Positions 37,581-46,120 are shown, counted from the stretch's first letter. The stretch: DNA of 64,000 nt from Billgrantia montanilacus (GCF_003336675.1 NZ_QPII01000006.1:172237-236236), one strand, 5' to 3'. Notes: a model not told the origin generated them from the letters alone. Made by a program: numbers and translations.

Positions 37581-38789
37581 ATGGACGCCCTTCGTCGTCA
37601 CTCCCTGCTGATCATCATCCTGGGCAGCCTTGTCATATCCCTGGCCATGGGCCTGCGCCATGGATTCGGCCTGTTCCTGGAACCGATGAGTAGCGAGCTG
37701 GGCTGGGGACGCGGGGTATTCGCCTTCGCCCTGGCACTCCAGAACCTGATCTGGGGGTTCGCCCAGCCCTTTACCGGGGCGCTGGCGGACCGCTTCGGTG
37801 CCGCCCGGGTGGTAATGGTCGGCGGTGCGCTCTACGCGCTGGGGCTGGCGTTCATGGGGCTTTCGGAATCAGCGCTGGGCATGTCGCTCTCGGCCGGGCT
37901 GTTGATCGGCCTGGGGCTTTCCGGCACCACCTTCTCGGTGATCCTCGGCGCCGTGGGCCGTGCCGTGGAACCGGAGAAGCGCAGTATGGCCATGGGTATC
38001 GTCAGCGCGGCGGGCTCGTTTGGCCAGTTCGCCATGCTACCGGGAACCCTCGGCCTGCTCGGCTGGCTCGGCTGGTCAACCGCGCTGCTGGCCATGGGGG
38101 CCCTTGCCGCCATGATGCTGCCACTCGGTGCCATGCTCAAGGACCGCCCCTCGGCACGCCAGGCCACCGATCTCTCGTTGCGCGCCGCGCTGGACGAAGC
38201 CGCCGGGCACCGCGGGTTCTGGCTTCTGTGCCTCGGCTTCTTCGTGTGCGGCTTCCAGGTGGTATTCATCGGCGTGCACCTGCCCGGCTACCTGTTCGAC
38301 AACGGGCTGGCCGTGGGGGTGGGCAGTACGGTGTTGGCGCTGGTGGGCCTGTTCAACATCTTCGGCACCTACGCCGCCGGCTGGCTGGGAGGCATCTACT
38401 CCAAGCCGCGACTACTGAGCTGGCTATACCTGACACGCGGCGCGGTGATCACCGCCTTCGTGTTTCTGCCGCTGACCCCCGCGAGCGCCTATCTGTTCGG
38501 CATCGCCATGGGCCTGCTGTGGCTCTCCACGGTGCCGCTGACCAATGGTATCGTCGCCTCGGTCTTCGGTGTACGCCACCTTTCCATGCTCGGCGGTATC
38601 GTCTTCCTGTTTCACCAGGTCGGCTCGTTCACCGGCGTGTGGCTGGGCGGCATGCTCTACGACCTGCATGGCGACTATGATGTGGTATGGAAGCTCGCCA
38701 TCCTGCTCTCGGTGGTTGCGGCACTGCTGCATTGGTTCATCAGTGAAGCACCAGTCAAGCGTCCCAAGCCCACGGAGGTCCAGGCATGA
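37581..38789 (+). CDS. MFS transporter (monocarboxylate/oxalate-formate antiporter-like)
   Basis: Inner-membrane carrier of 402 aa with about 12 helices. GALADRFGAARVVMVGG (loop 2-3 motif), the central hydrophilic loop with KDRPSAR, and GRAVEPEKRSMAMGIVSAAGS fit the MCT/oxalate:formate group. The substrate is unknown. Its last codon overlaps the start of a 41-codon reading frame, which suggests a coupled small membrane partner. No enzyme gene in the immediate surroundings indicates the substrate. Confidence 0.88.
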   Translation: MDALRRHSLLIIILGSLVISLAMGLRHGFGLFLEPMSSELGWGRGVFAFALALQNLIWGFAQPFTGALADRFGAARVVMVGGALYALGLAFMGLSESALGMSLSAGLLIGLGLSGTTFSVILGAVGRAVEPEKRSMAMGIVSAAGSFGQFAMLPGTLGLLGWLGWSTALLAMGALAAMMLPLGAMLKDRPSARQATDLSLRAALDEAAGHRGFWLLCLGFFVCGFQVVFIGVHLPGYLFDNGLAVGVGSTVLALVGLFNIFGTYAAGWLGGIYSKPRLLSWLYLTRGAVITAFVFLPLTPASAYLFGIAMGLLWLSTVPLTNGIVASVFGVRHLSMLGGIVFLFHQVGSFTGVWLGGMLYDLHGDYDVVWKLAILLSVVAALLHWFISEAPVKRPKPTEVQA

Positions 38790-38911
38790 CCCAAACGCTT
38801 TTGTTCAAGCTGGTGGCCGCGGTAGCAATCACGGGCGCCCTGGCCCTGGCCTGGTGGGGCTGGCAGACCGCCGACGCCTCGCTGCTTCTGCTCGGCACCC
38901 GACTGTGCTGA
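38786..38911 (+). CDS. 41-aa membrane peptide coupled to the MFS gene
   Basis: A short reading frame starts inside the MFS stop codon (ATGA overlap) and encodes one hydrophobic helix (LVAAVAITGALALAWWGW, residues 9-26) and a short tail ending RLC. The overlap, the helix and the absence of a better use of this DNA argue for a real small protein. I recognise no family. A subunit or stabiliser of the transporter is the simplest guess. Confidence 0.5.
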   Translation: MTQTLLFKLVAAVAITGALALAWWGWQTADASLLLLGTRLC

Positions 38912-38919
38912 GCTCGATA

Positions 38920-39252
38920 TCAGCGCTTACCCGCCTTGGCGCGTAACGCCGCCTGGAAGGCTCCGCCCGCCCACTCCGCCGCCAGTTCATGGTCCTCGAA
39001 GATCGCCTCCGGCGCTCGATAGTAGGACATGCGTACCTCGCGGCCACCCTTGAGGTAGAGGAACGGCTCTAGCCCTTCCCGCTCGAAGTCGCCGACGTTG
39101 CCGGCATCCGCCTTCAGATAGAGGGTATCGTCGGCCACAAGGGCAAACATCAAACCCTGATGATAAAGCCCGTATCCGCCGAACATGCCTCGTGCGGACA
39201 CCGGGCCGAACTGTGCGAAGACATCCTGCAGATAGTCCGTGTATTCGCTCAT
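38920..39252 (-). CDS. TfoX N-terminal domain protein
   Basis: 110-aa protein with the TfoX_N fold: FGPVSARGMFGGYGLYHQGLMFALVADDTLYLKAD (in parts), YYRAPEAIFED and a basic tail. Single-domain versions are common and distinct from full TfoX/Sxy competence regulators, which add a C-terminal domain. Role unknown; together with the ComEA-like protein at 25 kb it does not by itself prove competence. Confidence 0.85.
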   Translation of the reverse strand: MSEYTDYLQDVFAQFGPVSARGMFGGYGLYHQGLMFALVADDTLYLKADAGNVGDFEREGLEPFLYLKGGREVRMSYYRAPEAIFEDHELAAEWAGGAFQAALRAKAGKR

Positions 39253-39444
39253 GCACCCGCCCCATACTGATGAGTAGCGTGCTATACATCATTCTCGCCG
39301 GGCTACCTCGCCTTGCAACCTCACCTGCAATAACGACTTGCAACAGCGCTCAGGCGGTATCGTTGGTGACGACAATCCCATAGCCACTGTGGGCCAGAAG
39401 AACAAGCAGCAGTGGTGGCACTCTGTTTTACTTCGATGCGACAG

Positions 39445-40194
39445 TCAGCCCCCTGAGTGACGACCGGCGCCTTCTTCCGCGATACGCCTCAGCTTCTCAA
39501 GAGCCACAAGCGAGACCTGACGCCCTTCGAGCGTAATGAGTTGTTGCTGTTGAAAACGACCGAGCACGCGGCTGACGGTCTCGATCGCTAGCCCTAGATA
39601 GCTACCGATATCGCCACGCGACATTGAAAGATAAAAACAGGTAGGTGAGTAACCGCGCAGCCTGAAACGTTCCGACAGCCCCGACAGAAAGCTCGCCATG
39701 CGCTGATCGGCGGTGCGCCCTGAGAGAAGGCACATCATGCGCTGATGGTCGCGCAGCTCCTCCCCCATGGTGTGAAAGAGCCGGTTTTGCAACGCGGAGG
39801 AATCCTGCATCAACACTTCCAGCCGAGAGAACGGGAACTCGCATACGTAAGTCGATTCAAGTGCCACCAAGTTGCCGGGGCAATCCCCTCCACCAATTCC
39901 GTCCAGGCCCACTAGCTCACCGGGCAGATAAAAGTGCGTGACCTGATCGCGCACTTCTCCCTGGGCCACCACCTGTTTCAAGCTGCCTGAACGCACCGCA
40001 TAGAGATTGGCAAAGCGATCACCCTGATGTACCAGAGTCTCGCCCCGCTTGAGCGGACGTGGTCGCTCAAGCATTGCATCGAAGTCGGCAAGAACTGCTC
40101 CCTCGAGGCCCATGGTCAAACAGCGCGAATGCAGGCTGCAACGCTCACAACGGGCGCCGACGTAAGGCAGGTGCCGAGCTGATACGAACGTCAT
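39445..40194 (-). CDS. anr: FNR/ANR-type oxygen-sensing regulator
   Basis: 249-aa CRP/FNR regulator that switches gene expression at low oxygen. Four cysteines for a [4Fe-4S] cluster are present: C16, C19, C25 and C118, with spacing x2, x5 and x92 identical to E. coli FNR. The cyclic-nucleotide-like domain is followed by helix-turn-helix MSRGDIGSYLGLAIETVSRVLG, with the FNR-type recognition residues E-T-V-S-R. A FNR/ANR box lies 110 bases upstream, so autoregulation is likely. Symbol by analogy with Pseudomonas anr. Confidence 0.93.
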   Translation of the reverse strand: MTFVSARHLPYVGARCERCSLHSRCLTMGLEGAVLADFDAMLERPRPLKRGETLVHQGDRFANLYAVRSGSLKQVVAQGEVRDQVTHFYLPGELVGLDGIGGGDCPGNLVALESTYVCEFPFSRLEVLMQDSSALQNRLFHTMGEELRDHQRMMCLLSGRTADQRMASFLSGLSERFRLRGYSPTCFYLSMSRGDIGSYLGLAIETVSRVLGRFQQQQLITLEGRQVSLVALEKLRRIAEEGAGRHSGG

Positions 40195-40303
40195 TTTCTC
40201 TCCTTGGTCTTGTGGCTAGTTCTCGTGACCAGTTCTTATGCCCACCTCTCGCAGAGCGTGGAAAACCCGTACGTCCTATGCCTCTTATACAGTGGCTCAG
40301 TGC

Positions 40304-40317
40304 TTGAGATGCATCAA
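40304..40317. promoter_or_regulatory. FNR/ANR box upstream of anr
   Basis: TTGAG-ATGC-ATCAA matches TTGAT-N4-ATCAA with one change. It lies 110 bases upstream of the anr start codon. The site could serve autoregulation of anr. Confidence 0.75.
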
Positions 40318-40398
40318 GGCTAGAAAAAAATCATGACAATTGAGCAACTGGGTGGGTTTGCTGGCGGCCATGACTCCCTATGAGTAGAACAAGCCACA

Positions 40399-40440
40399 AA
40401 AGCGAAGCGCCCATGCCGATCGGCATGGGCGCTTCGCTTT
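40399..40440. terminator. Perfect 42-bp palindrome
   Basis: AAGCGAAGCGCCCATGCCGAT and its exact complement follow each other with no loop bases, centred at 40419/40420. It lies 62 bases after the stop codon of the small minus-strand gene at 40503 and is the likely terminator of that gene; ends carry A/T runs of two to three bases on both strands. The rest of the 40195-40502 gap shows only the FNR box. Confidence 0.7.
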
Positions 40441-40502
40441 GTCCCGCAGGTCATCTAGCGACGGTCGCGCTAAAGGGTACCTATACAGCTCGCATAAACA
40501 GT

Positions 40503-40706
40503 TTACATGTAGAACTTCGCCAGCCTGCGCCGGGCACGCTTGCTCGCGGCCGCCTTGGCCCGAGGCGGGCGAGGACTGTCCCAGATGGTCAGAAAGCGCT
40601 CGGTGGGTGATGCCTTGTCGGTCTCGGCGTCGACTGTTGCTTCGCTCGTGTCGCGACGGCTGACCAGGGGCTGATCCCAGATAGTGTTGAAACGCAGTGT
40701 CGTCAT
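40503..40706 (-). CDS. Small hypothetical protein with duplicated F-x-T-I-W-D-x-P motif
   Basis: 67-aa protein. The octapeptide pattern FNTIWDQP (6-13) recurs as FLTIWDSP (38-45), and the C-terminus is strongly basic (KAAASKRARRRLAKFYM). I chose the ATG at 40706 because TAGGGAAT lies just upstream; an 11-residue extension lacks a ribosome site. I do not recognise the family. The duplicated motif, good ribosome site and following palindrome support a real gene. The basic tail might bind nucleic acid or membrane. Confidence 0.5.
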   Translation of the reverse strand: MTTLRFNTIWDQPLVSRRDTSEATVDAETDKASPTERFLTIWDSPRPPRAKAAASKRARRRLAKFYM

Positions 40707-40833
40707 GTATTCCCTACGGTTCTTGGCGAACCGCCTCAATGTGATTTATGGAAGCAATTTCCACATTATCCATGTCCTTAGACTTTAGTTCAATTCTATT
40801 CGCCAACCAATACATCAGCCAAGCCTTCACTCT

Positions 40834-40847
40834 GAATGGTCAGAATG
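40834..40847 (+). promoter_or_regulatory. Candidate shared operator upstream of the GntP-type gene
   Basis: GAATGGTCAGAATG matches GAATGGACAGAATG in the tctC promoter region (minus strand, 4056-4069) at 13 of 14 positions. Both precede organic-acid transporters. Seen in sequence; regulation by a common factor is inference. Confidence 0.35.
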
Positions 40848-40907
40848 TAGGAATGCCGCCTCGGACCGCCTATACTGCATCGCAACATAATGGACGCAGG
40901 AGATGGC

Positions 40908-41015
40908 ATGCACAGGGAAGCAAACCAGCCCATTGCACACGGCAGCCAAGGTGACAATTCAAGCGGGGTAACGGCATGGCGCTGTCTCGAGACGCCTGAG
41001 GAGATAAAGGCATGA
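40908..41015 (+). CDS. 35-codon leader peptide overlapping the GntP-type gene
   Basis: A short frame starts at an ATG five bases after AGGAG and ends in TGA that overlaps the permease start (ATGA). The peptide is hydrophilic (MHREANQPIAHGSQGDNSSG, then VTAWRCLETPEEIKA) and has no recognised domain. Overlap and ribosome site suggest translational coupling to the permease; coding status is uncertain. The rest of the 40707-41011 gap shows no other gene. Confidence 0.35.
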   Translation: MHREANQPIAHGSQGDNSSGVTAWRCLETPEEIKA

Positions 41016-42462
41016 CCGGCATCCTTGCTGTCGTCACAGCCCTCGTCCTGCTGATGTACCTGGCCTACCGCGGCCTGAGCCTGTTGATTCTGGCCCCGGC
41101 GCTGGCCGCCCTGGTGGCGCTGGTCTCCGTGGACACCCCGCTGCTCGCAAGCTACACCCAGGTATTCATGGGCTCGGCGGGCAGCTTCATCGTCAGCTAC
41201 TTCCCGCTGTTCCTGCTGGGGGCGATCTTCGGCAAGCTGATGGAGGATTCCGGCAGCGCCGAGGTGTTGGCCGGAGCCATTGTCGAACGACTTGGCGAAA
41301 GGCGAGCCATCCTGGCCGTGGTGCTCTCCTGTGCGGTAATGACTTATGGCGGCGTATCGCTGTTCGTGGTGGCCTTCGCCGTCTTCCCCATCGCCGCGGC
41401 GCTGTTTCGCAAGGCCGACCTGCCCAAGCGGCTGATCCCCGGCACCATCGCACTGGGCGCCTTCACCTTCACCATGACTGCCCTGCCCTGCCCGGCACGC
41501 CGGCGATCCAGAACGCCATCCCGATGCCCTTCTTCGGCACCTCACCCTTCGCCGCACCGGGGCTTGGCATCATGGCCGGGCTGATCATGCTGGGCCTGGG
41601 CCAGGCCTGGCTGAGCTACCGCGCCAGGCAGGCCCGAGCGGCCGGTGAAGGCTACGGCGAGCAGGAAACCGAACCCACACCCCAAGATCATTTGCGCGAA
41701 CGCGCCGCAGGCGAAGGCTTCGACCTGGCCGAGGTCGATCCGCAGCCCCGCCTTGGGCTGCCGTCGCTGCCTCTGGCACTGCTGCCCATCGTAATGGTGA
41801 TCGCACTGAACCTGCTGTTCACCGCGGTGATCATCCCGGCCATGGACACCGGCTACCTGTCGGATCCGGCCTATGGTGCCACCAGCATCGAGTCGGTGCG
41901 CGGCGTCTGGTCGGTCATCGCCGCCCTGGTGCTCTCGATCCTGCTGCTGATTGCGTTGAACTGGCAGCGACTGCATAACCTGACCGCCTCGCTGGACAGC
42001 GGCGCCAACGCCTCGCTGCTCCCTATCTTCAATACCGCAAGCCTGGTCGGATTCGGTTCGGTGATCGCCTCGCTGGCGGCTTTCGAGGCTATCAGCGCCT
42101 GGGTCACCACCGCTGGCGGCGACAACCCGCTGATCTCGCTGGCCATCGCGGTGAATCTGCTGGCCGGCATGACCGGCTCTGCCTCCGGTGGCATGAGCAT
42201 CGCACTGGCCACCCTCGGCGACACCTACCTGGCCATGGGGCAGGCGGCCGGTATCGCACCCGAGCTGCTGCACCGGGTCACCGCAGTGGCTACCGGTGGC
42301 CTGGACGCCCTGCCCCACAACGGCGCGGTGATCACGTTGCTCTCCATCTGCGGACTGACGCATCGCCAGGCCTACCTGGACATCGCTGCGGTGGCCGTGG
42401 TGGGACCCATCATCTCCCTGGTCGTGCTGATCGTGGTGGGCTCGCTGGTCGGTTCGTTCTGA
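41012..42462 (+). pseudogene. GntP-family carboxylate permease, frameshifted
   Basis: Permease of the GntP (gluconate/organic acid:H+) family split over two frames. The first frame (41012-41584) encodes MTGILAVVTALVLLMYLAYR and on to FTFTMTALP; the second resumes AIPMPFFGTSPFAAPGLGIM and runs to 42462. At the junction CTGCC stands three times (41478-41492); removing one copy restores GTPAIQNAIPMPFF, the family-typical sequence, and a single 481-aa frame. So a 5-bp slippage broke the gene, or it is a phase-variable switch, or a sequencing error. All membrane segments are otherwise intact, arguing for a very recent event. Confidence 0.85.
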
Positions 42463-42507
42463 ACGGCTCGTACGAGCGCTCATTCTAAGCACTTTGGCCA
42501 TCCCGGC

Positions 42508-43410
42508 TCAGACGGCATCGGGACGTGCCGGAGGCTCCCGCTTCCTGCGCCGGGCCAGCGCACCGCTGCCGATCAGCATGCCCAATGTGATCACCCCGGC
42601 CGCCAACGCCAGCAACGGTGTGGCTTCGGCATAGCCGGCCACGATCAAGACCAGGGTGGAGAGCAGCGGCGTGGCGTAGGCCAGCAATCCCAACAGGTGC
42701 AGGTCACCGTGCTTGACGCCGATGTCCCAGGTGAAGAAGGCGCTGCCCACCGGCCCCAGGCCCAGGCCGATCACGCCCAGCCATTGAACGCCCTGAGGCC
42801 AGCGCGTCGCTTCGAATAGCCCATGGCAAGTGAAGGCCAGCAGCGCCGTGGCCAGGCAGAAACCGCCCACCGCAGCCGTGGGGACCGCCTTCTTCGCACG
42901 CGACAGTACAGAGTAGCCGCTCCACACCAGGGCACAGGCGAAGGCGGCACCGTAGCCCAGCGTGCTGCCACCGCCGCCCAGGTCGTCGCCGATCAGCACT
43001 GCCGCCCCGGCGAAGCCCAGCAACCCACCGACCACGTGCCTGGCCAGCAGTCGCTCCCCCGGCAACAGGCCGACGAACAGCACGATGAGCAGCGGCCACA
43101 AATAGCTGATCAGCCCGGCATTGGCCGGCGGCGCGTTCTGCTGGGCGACGAAGTAGAGCGCGTGGTAGCCGAACAGCCCACCAACGCCGAGCGCCCAGAC
43201 CGAAGGGCCCTGGCGCAGCGGCGCAATGAACGACTCGCCCCGCCCGAGGCTCCAGGCGAGAAAGCAGAAGAAGGCGATGCCGAATGCCAGGCCGGTGAGC
43301 AGGAACGGTGGCACCGGCCCCGAGACTTGGGTCAGGGTGGCGAGCAGCGCCCAGTTGAGAATGGTGGTAGCCCCGATGGCCGTGGCCTGGCGCCGGGTCA
43401 GGGTGGACAT
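42508..43410 (-). CDS. EamA/DMT-family exporter (YddG-like)
   Basis: Ten-helix drug/metabolite transporter of 300 aa with two EamA repeats. Phrases such as YFVAQQNAPPANAGLISYLWPLLIVLF, here shortened, and FFTWDIGVKHGDLHLLGLLAYATPLL resemble the aromatic amino acid exporter YddG. It lies 41 bases after the AraC-type regulator gene on the same strand. Amino-acid or metabolite export is the family role; the exact substrate is unknown. Confidence 0.85.
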   Translation of the reverse strand: MSTLTRRQATAIGATTILNWALLATLTQVSGPVPPFLLTGLAFGIAFFCFLAWSLGRGESFIAPLRQGPSVWALGVGGLFGYHALYFVAQQNAPPANAGLISYLWPLLIVLFVGLLPGERLLARHVVGGLLGFAGAAVLIGDDLGGGGSTLGYGAAFACALVWSGYSVLSRAKKAVPTAAVGGFCLATALLAFTCHGLFEATRWPQGVQWLGVIGLGLGPVGSAFFTWDIGVKHGDLHLLGLLAYATPLLSTLVLIVAGYAEATPLLALAAGVITLGMLIGSGALARRRKREPPARPDAV

Positions 43411-43451
43411 GATGAGACCTCGTCAGCATTGTCGAGGTCCCAGCATCTACT

Positions 43452-44225
43452 TCATGTCGCAACACGGCTTGTCGAATCCTGACCTCTTTCCGAGGCGCCG
43501 CCCGCGGCCTCTAGCCGCCGCCATGCGCTCGGCGAGACGCCATGCCGCCGGCGGAAGCTGCGCGAGAAGTGGGCGCTGTCGGCAAAGCCGCAGGCCTGGG
43601 CCACCTCGGTGAGCGAGGCATTACCGACCCGAAGCAGCTCGCGGGCTCGCGCCAGCCGCTGCTGCACCAGCCATTCGTGGGGCGACAGGCCGGTCAGGGC
43701 ACGAAACTGCCGGGCAAAGACAGCCTCGGCCAGGTGGCAGCGGCCTGCCATGTCGGCAACGCGCCATGGATGCGCCAGGTCGGCGCGTACGGCAGGCAAC
43801 AGCTCGAGCAGTTTCAGCCGCGGCGGTAAGGCGCGCCGGCCCCCGTCCGCGAGGGCCAGCTCAAGCCAGCGACCCAGGGACTCACCCGTTCCACCAAGCC
43901 TTTGGGCCCTACTCACCAGCGCTTCGGGCAGGCACCGCGGCGGCCCCTGCAACAGCCCCTCGAAGGCCAGCACCTCGCACCACGCCTCGGGCAGGTCGAG
44001 CACCAGAACGCTGTTGTTGCCCGGCGCCAGGTAGTGGTGCACGTCTCCGCTTGCCACCGGGGCCAGCATACCGCGGGTCACGTGCATGAGCCGGCCTCCC
44101 GACTCGAGCTCCAGCGCGCCGTCGAGCCCCAGCAGCAGCTGGTGATATCCATGGCGGTCGCTCAGCACACGATCGGGATAGCGGCGTGTCTCGATGACGG
44201 GACGTTCCAGAGTGTCGGTACCCAT
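43452..44225 (-). CDS. AraC-family transcriptional regulator
   Basis: 257-aa regulator. N-terminal cupin-like region (GYHQLLLGLDGALELESGGRL, in part) and C-terminal pair of helix-turn-helix motifs (WRVADMAGRCHLAEAVFARQFRALTG; ASLTEVAQACGFADSAHFSRSFRRRHGVSP, in parts). Its start is one base from the corA stop and it runs into the EamA exporter gene, so it probably controls that exporter. Confidence 0.88.
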   Translation of the reverse strand: MGTDTLERPVIETRRYPDRVLSDRHGYHQLLLGLDGALELESGGRLMHVTRGMLAPVASGDVHHYLAPGNNSVLVLDLPEAWCEVLAFEGLLQGPPRCLPEALVSRAQRLGGTGESLGRWLELALADGGRRALPPRLKLLELLPAVRADLAHPWRVADMAGRCHLAEAVFARQFRALTGLSPHEWLVQQRLARARELLRVGNASLTEVAQACGFADSAHFSRSFRRRHGVSPSAWRRLEAAGGASERGQDSTSRVAT

Positions 44226-44226
44226 G

Positions 44227-45312
44227 CTAGAACCAGTGTTTGCGCTTGAACCAAACCACCATGCCGATGGCGACGGCGATCATCAGGCCCCACACCATAG
44301 GATAGCCCCAATACCAGCCCAGCTCGGGCATGGCAAAGGGGCTGGTGGGGTGGGCGAAATTCATGCCGTACACGCCGACAATGAAGGTCAGCGGCATGAA
44401 GATGGTGGCGATGATGGTCAGGGTACGCATGCTTTCGTTGAGCCGGTTGCTCATGCTGGAGAGATAGATGTCGAGCAGGCTCGCCGTCATGTCGCGATAG
44501 CTTTCCACCAGGTCCATCACCTGCACGGTATGGTCGTAGACGTCTCGCATCCACAAGCGCGTATCGGGCGTGAACAGGTCGTTGTGATCGCGCAGCAGCT
44601 GATTGATCACCTCGCGGGTGGGCCATAAATAGCGGCGCAGCATGATCAGCTCCCGCTTCAGGCCATGCAGCCGCTCCAGCGTCGAGCTGTCGGGACGATT
44701 GAGGATCTCCATCTCGAGCTCCTCGATGCGCTCGCCCACGCCATCCAGCACCGGGAAGGCGTGGTCCACCCCGGCATCGAGCAAGCCATAAAGCAGATCG
44801 TCCGGTTCTCCCAGCGCACGTCCGCCGCGCTCCTTGAGCCGACGGCGCACTTCGATAAAGGGATCCAGGTTCTCGGCGATAACGCTGACGACGATATTGC
44901 TGCCCATGAAGAGCGATAGTTGATAGAGATGCAGGCCGCCCTCTGCATCCACCTCGGGTATGCCGAGAATGACCACCAGCGACGCATCGAAGCGCTCGAC
45001 CTTGGGCCGCTGGCCGCCATTGAGGATGTCCTCCTGGGCCAGCGGATGCAGCCCCACGCGATCCCCCAGCCGTTCCAACTCCTCGGCAGTGGGCATGCCT
45101 TGCACGTGCAGCCAGCACAGCGGCTTGTCCGGGCCGGACTCGGGGATGGACTCAGGCCCGATCTCACACACCTCACCCCAGCGGCCAGCATCGCGGCAAG
45201 CCAGGGAGAACGTGGCCGGCCCGTGCAGAGCGGCCTGCTCCATCGACAGCTCGCGCAGGGTTCCGGGGGCGGTGCCGGCCGGGTGGTAGTGCTTGTGGAA
45301 CAGTCGGGTCAT
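44227..45312 (-). CDS. corA: CorA-family divalent metal transporter
   Basis: 361-aa inner-membrane magnesium/cobalt (or zinc) channel. The long N-terminal cytoplasmic domain is followed by two C-terminal helices with the signature YGMNF between them (from about residue 312), and a basic end VVWFKRKHWF. The family pentamer conducts Mg2+; ZntB-like zinc transport cannot be excluded. It is followed without gap by the AraC gene. Confidence 0.93.
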   Translation of the reverse strand: MTRLFHKHYHPAGTAPGTLRELSMEQAALHGPATFSLACRDAGRWGEVCEIGPESIPESGPDKPLCWLHVQGMPTAEELERLGDRVGLHPLAQEDILNGGQRPKVERFDASLVVILGIPEVDAEGGLHLYQLSLFMGSNIVVSVIAENLDPFIEVRRRLKERGGRALGEPDDLLYGLLDAGVDHAFPVLDGVGERIEELEMEILNRPDSSTLERLHGLKRELIMLRRYLWPTREVINQLLRDHNDLFTPDTRLWMRDVYDHTVQVMDLVESYRDMTASLLDIYLSSMSNRLNESMRTLTIIATIFMPLTFIVGVYGMNFAHPTSPFAMPELGWYWGYPMVWGLMIAVAIGMVVWFKRKHWF

Positions 45313-45366
45313 CGGTCGATATCCTTGGCGGTTCAGCCAACCCTAATACTGGCATGCTCTGGCCCA

Positions 45367-45557
45367 ATGGCGAACCCTGTCGTATTTCACATGGCAGCCG
45401 AAACCACATACGGCGGCCTCATCGAGATCGGACTCGAGGGGGGCCACGACCGATCGCTGGAGGCCCTGGAGCGCCTGGCACCGAGGTCGACCCGCAATCG
45501 ATCGAGGCCGTGGCAGAGGCATTGGATGGTTGCCTGGAGACGCGGCTGCAGGCGTGA
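45367..45557 (+). pseudogene. Small frameshifted reading frame (possible gene remnant)
   Basis: Frame one reads MANPVVFHMAAETTYGGLIE and on to SLEALERLAP; a one-base loss near 45480 moves the continuation TEVDPQSIEAVAEALDGCLE-TRLQA to another frame with a natural stop at 45557. Joined, they make a coherent acidic protein of about 64 aa, unlike the Arg-rich sequence that follows in frame one. No family recognised and no clear ribosome site. It lies in the 357-bp gap between corA and the globin gene. Confidence 0.3.
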
Positions 45558-45607
45558 TGGTGGGGGGGGGGCAAGAGCGCCTTCAAGCCATTTTCCTGTG
45601 ACGAAAG

Positions 45608-45635
45608 AGGCCCGGCGCCATGAGGCGCCGGGCCT
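45608..45635. terminator. Strong hairpin between the globin gene and the 45.4-kb remnant
   Basis: Perfect 12-bp stem AGGCCCGGCGCC / GGCGCCGGGCCT with loop ATGA. On the minus strand it lies 34 bases after the globin stop and is followed by CTTTCG; likely the globin terminator, possibly bidirectional. Confidence 0.65.
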
Positions 45636-45669
45636 GTACGTCGAGACGATGCTCTGACGTGCCTTGCCG

Positions 45670-46047
45670 TCAGACGTGCATGATCTCGTCCTTGAGCGAG
45701 TAGGCAATACCGAGCATCTCCTGGCGCGTCCGGGGGTCGATCTCATGCTTGTCGAGTACGCCTAGAATGTCATCGATGGCGGCCATGTACTCCGCCTCGC
45801 TGATGTTCATGCCGCGATGCGTTTCGGGCATGCTCCTGCCGTGATACTCATGGGGCCCACCACCTCCTGCCGAGAGAAAATTCCGCAGGTGGCCCTTCAC
45901 TTCTTCCAGATGGTCCGGATCTTCTGCGTAAGGCAGGAATCGTGCCTGAATGCTCGGATTCTGCATGTGGGCCGCGACGATATCGTCGACCAGCAAGGCA
46001 ATGCCCCGCTCGCCGCCCAGGCGCTCATAGAGGCTGCTAGCTGTCAT
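45670..46047 (-). CDS. Group 1 truncated haemoglobin
   Basis: 125-aa haem protein (2/2 globin, trHb1). Start SLYERLGGERGIALLVDDIVA, then LRNFLSAGGGGPHEYHGRSM and the proximal His region THRGMNISEAEY fit group I. Such proteins bind O2/NO and often protect from nitric oxide. A TetR-type operator (46121-46135) lies 74 bases upstream, matching one in front of the adjacent TetR gene. Confidence 0.9.
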   Translation of the reverse strand: MTASSLYERLGGERGIALLVDDIVAAHMQNPSIQARFLPYAEDPDHLEEVKGHLRNFLSAGGGGPHEYHGRSMPETHRGMNISEAEYMAAIDDILGVLDKHEIDPRTRQEMLGIAYSLKDEIMHV

Positions 46048-46120
46048 CTTGTACCTCCCGGGCTGGCCGAATCGCCAACCCTTACCACTGGTTTGGGGCA
46101 GCCGGGATGACTACCCGGAA

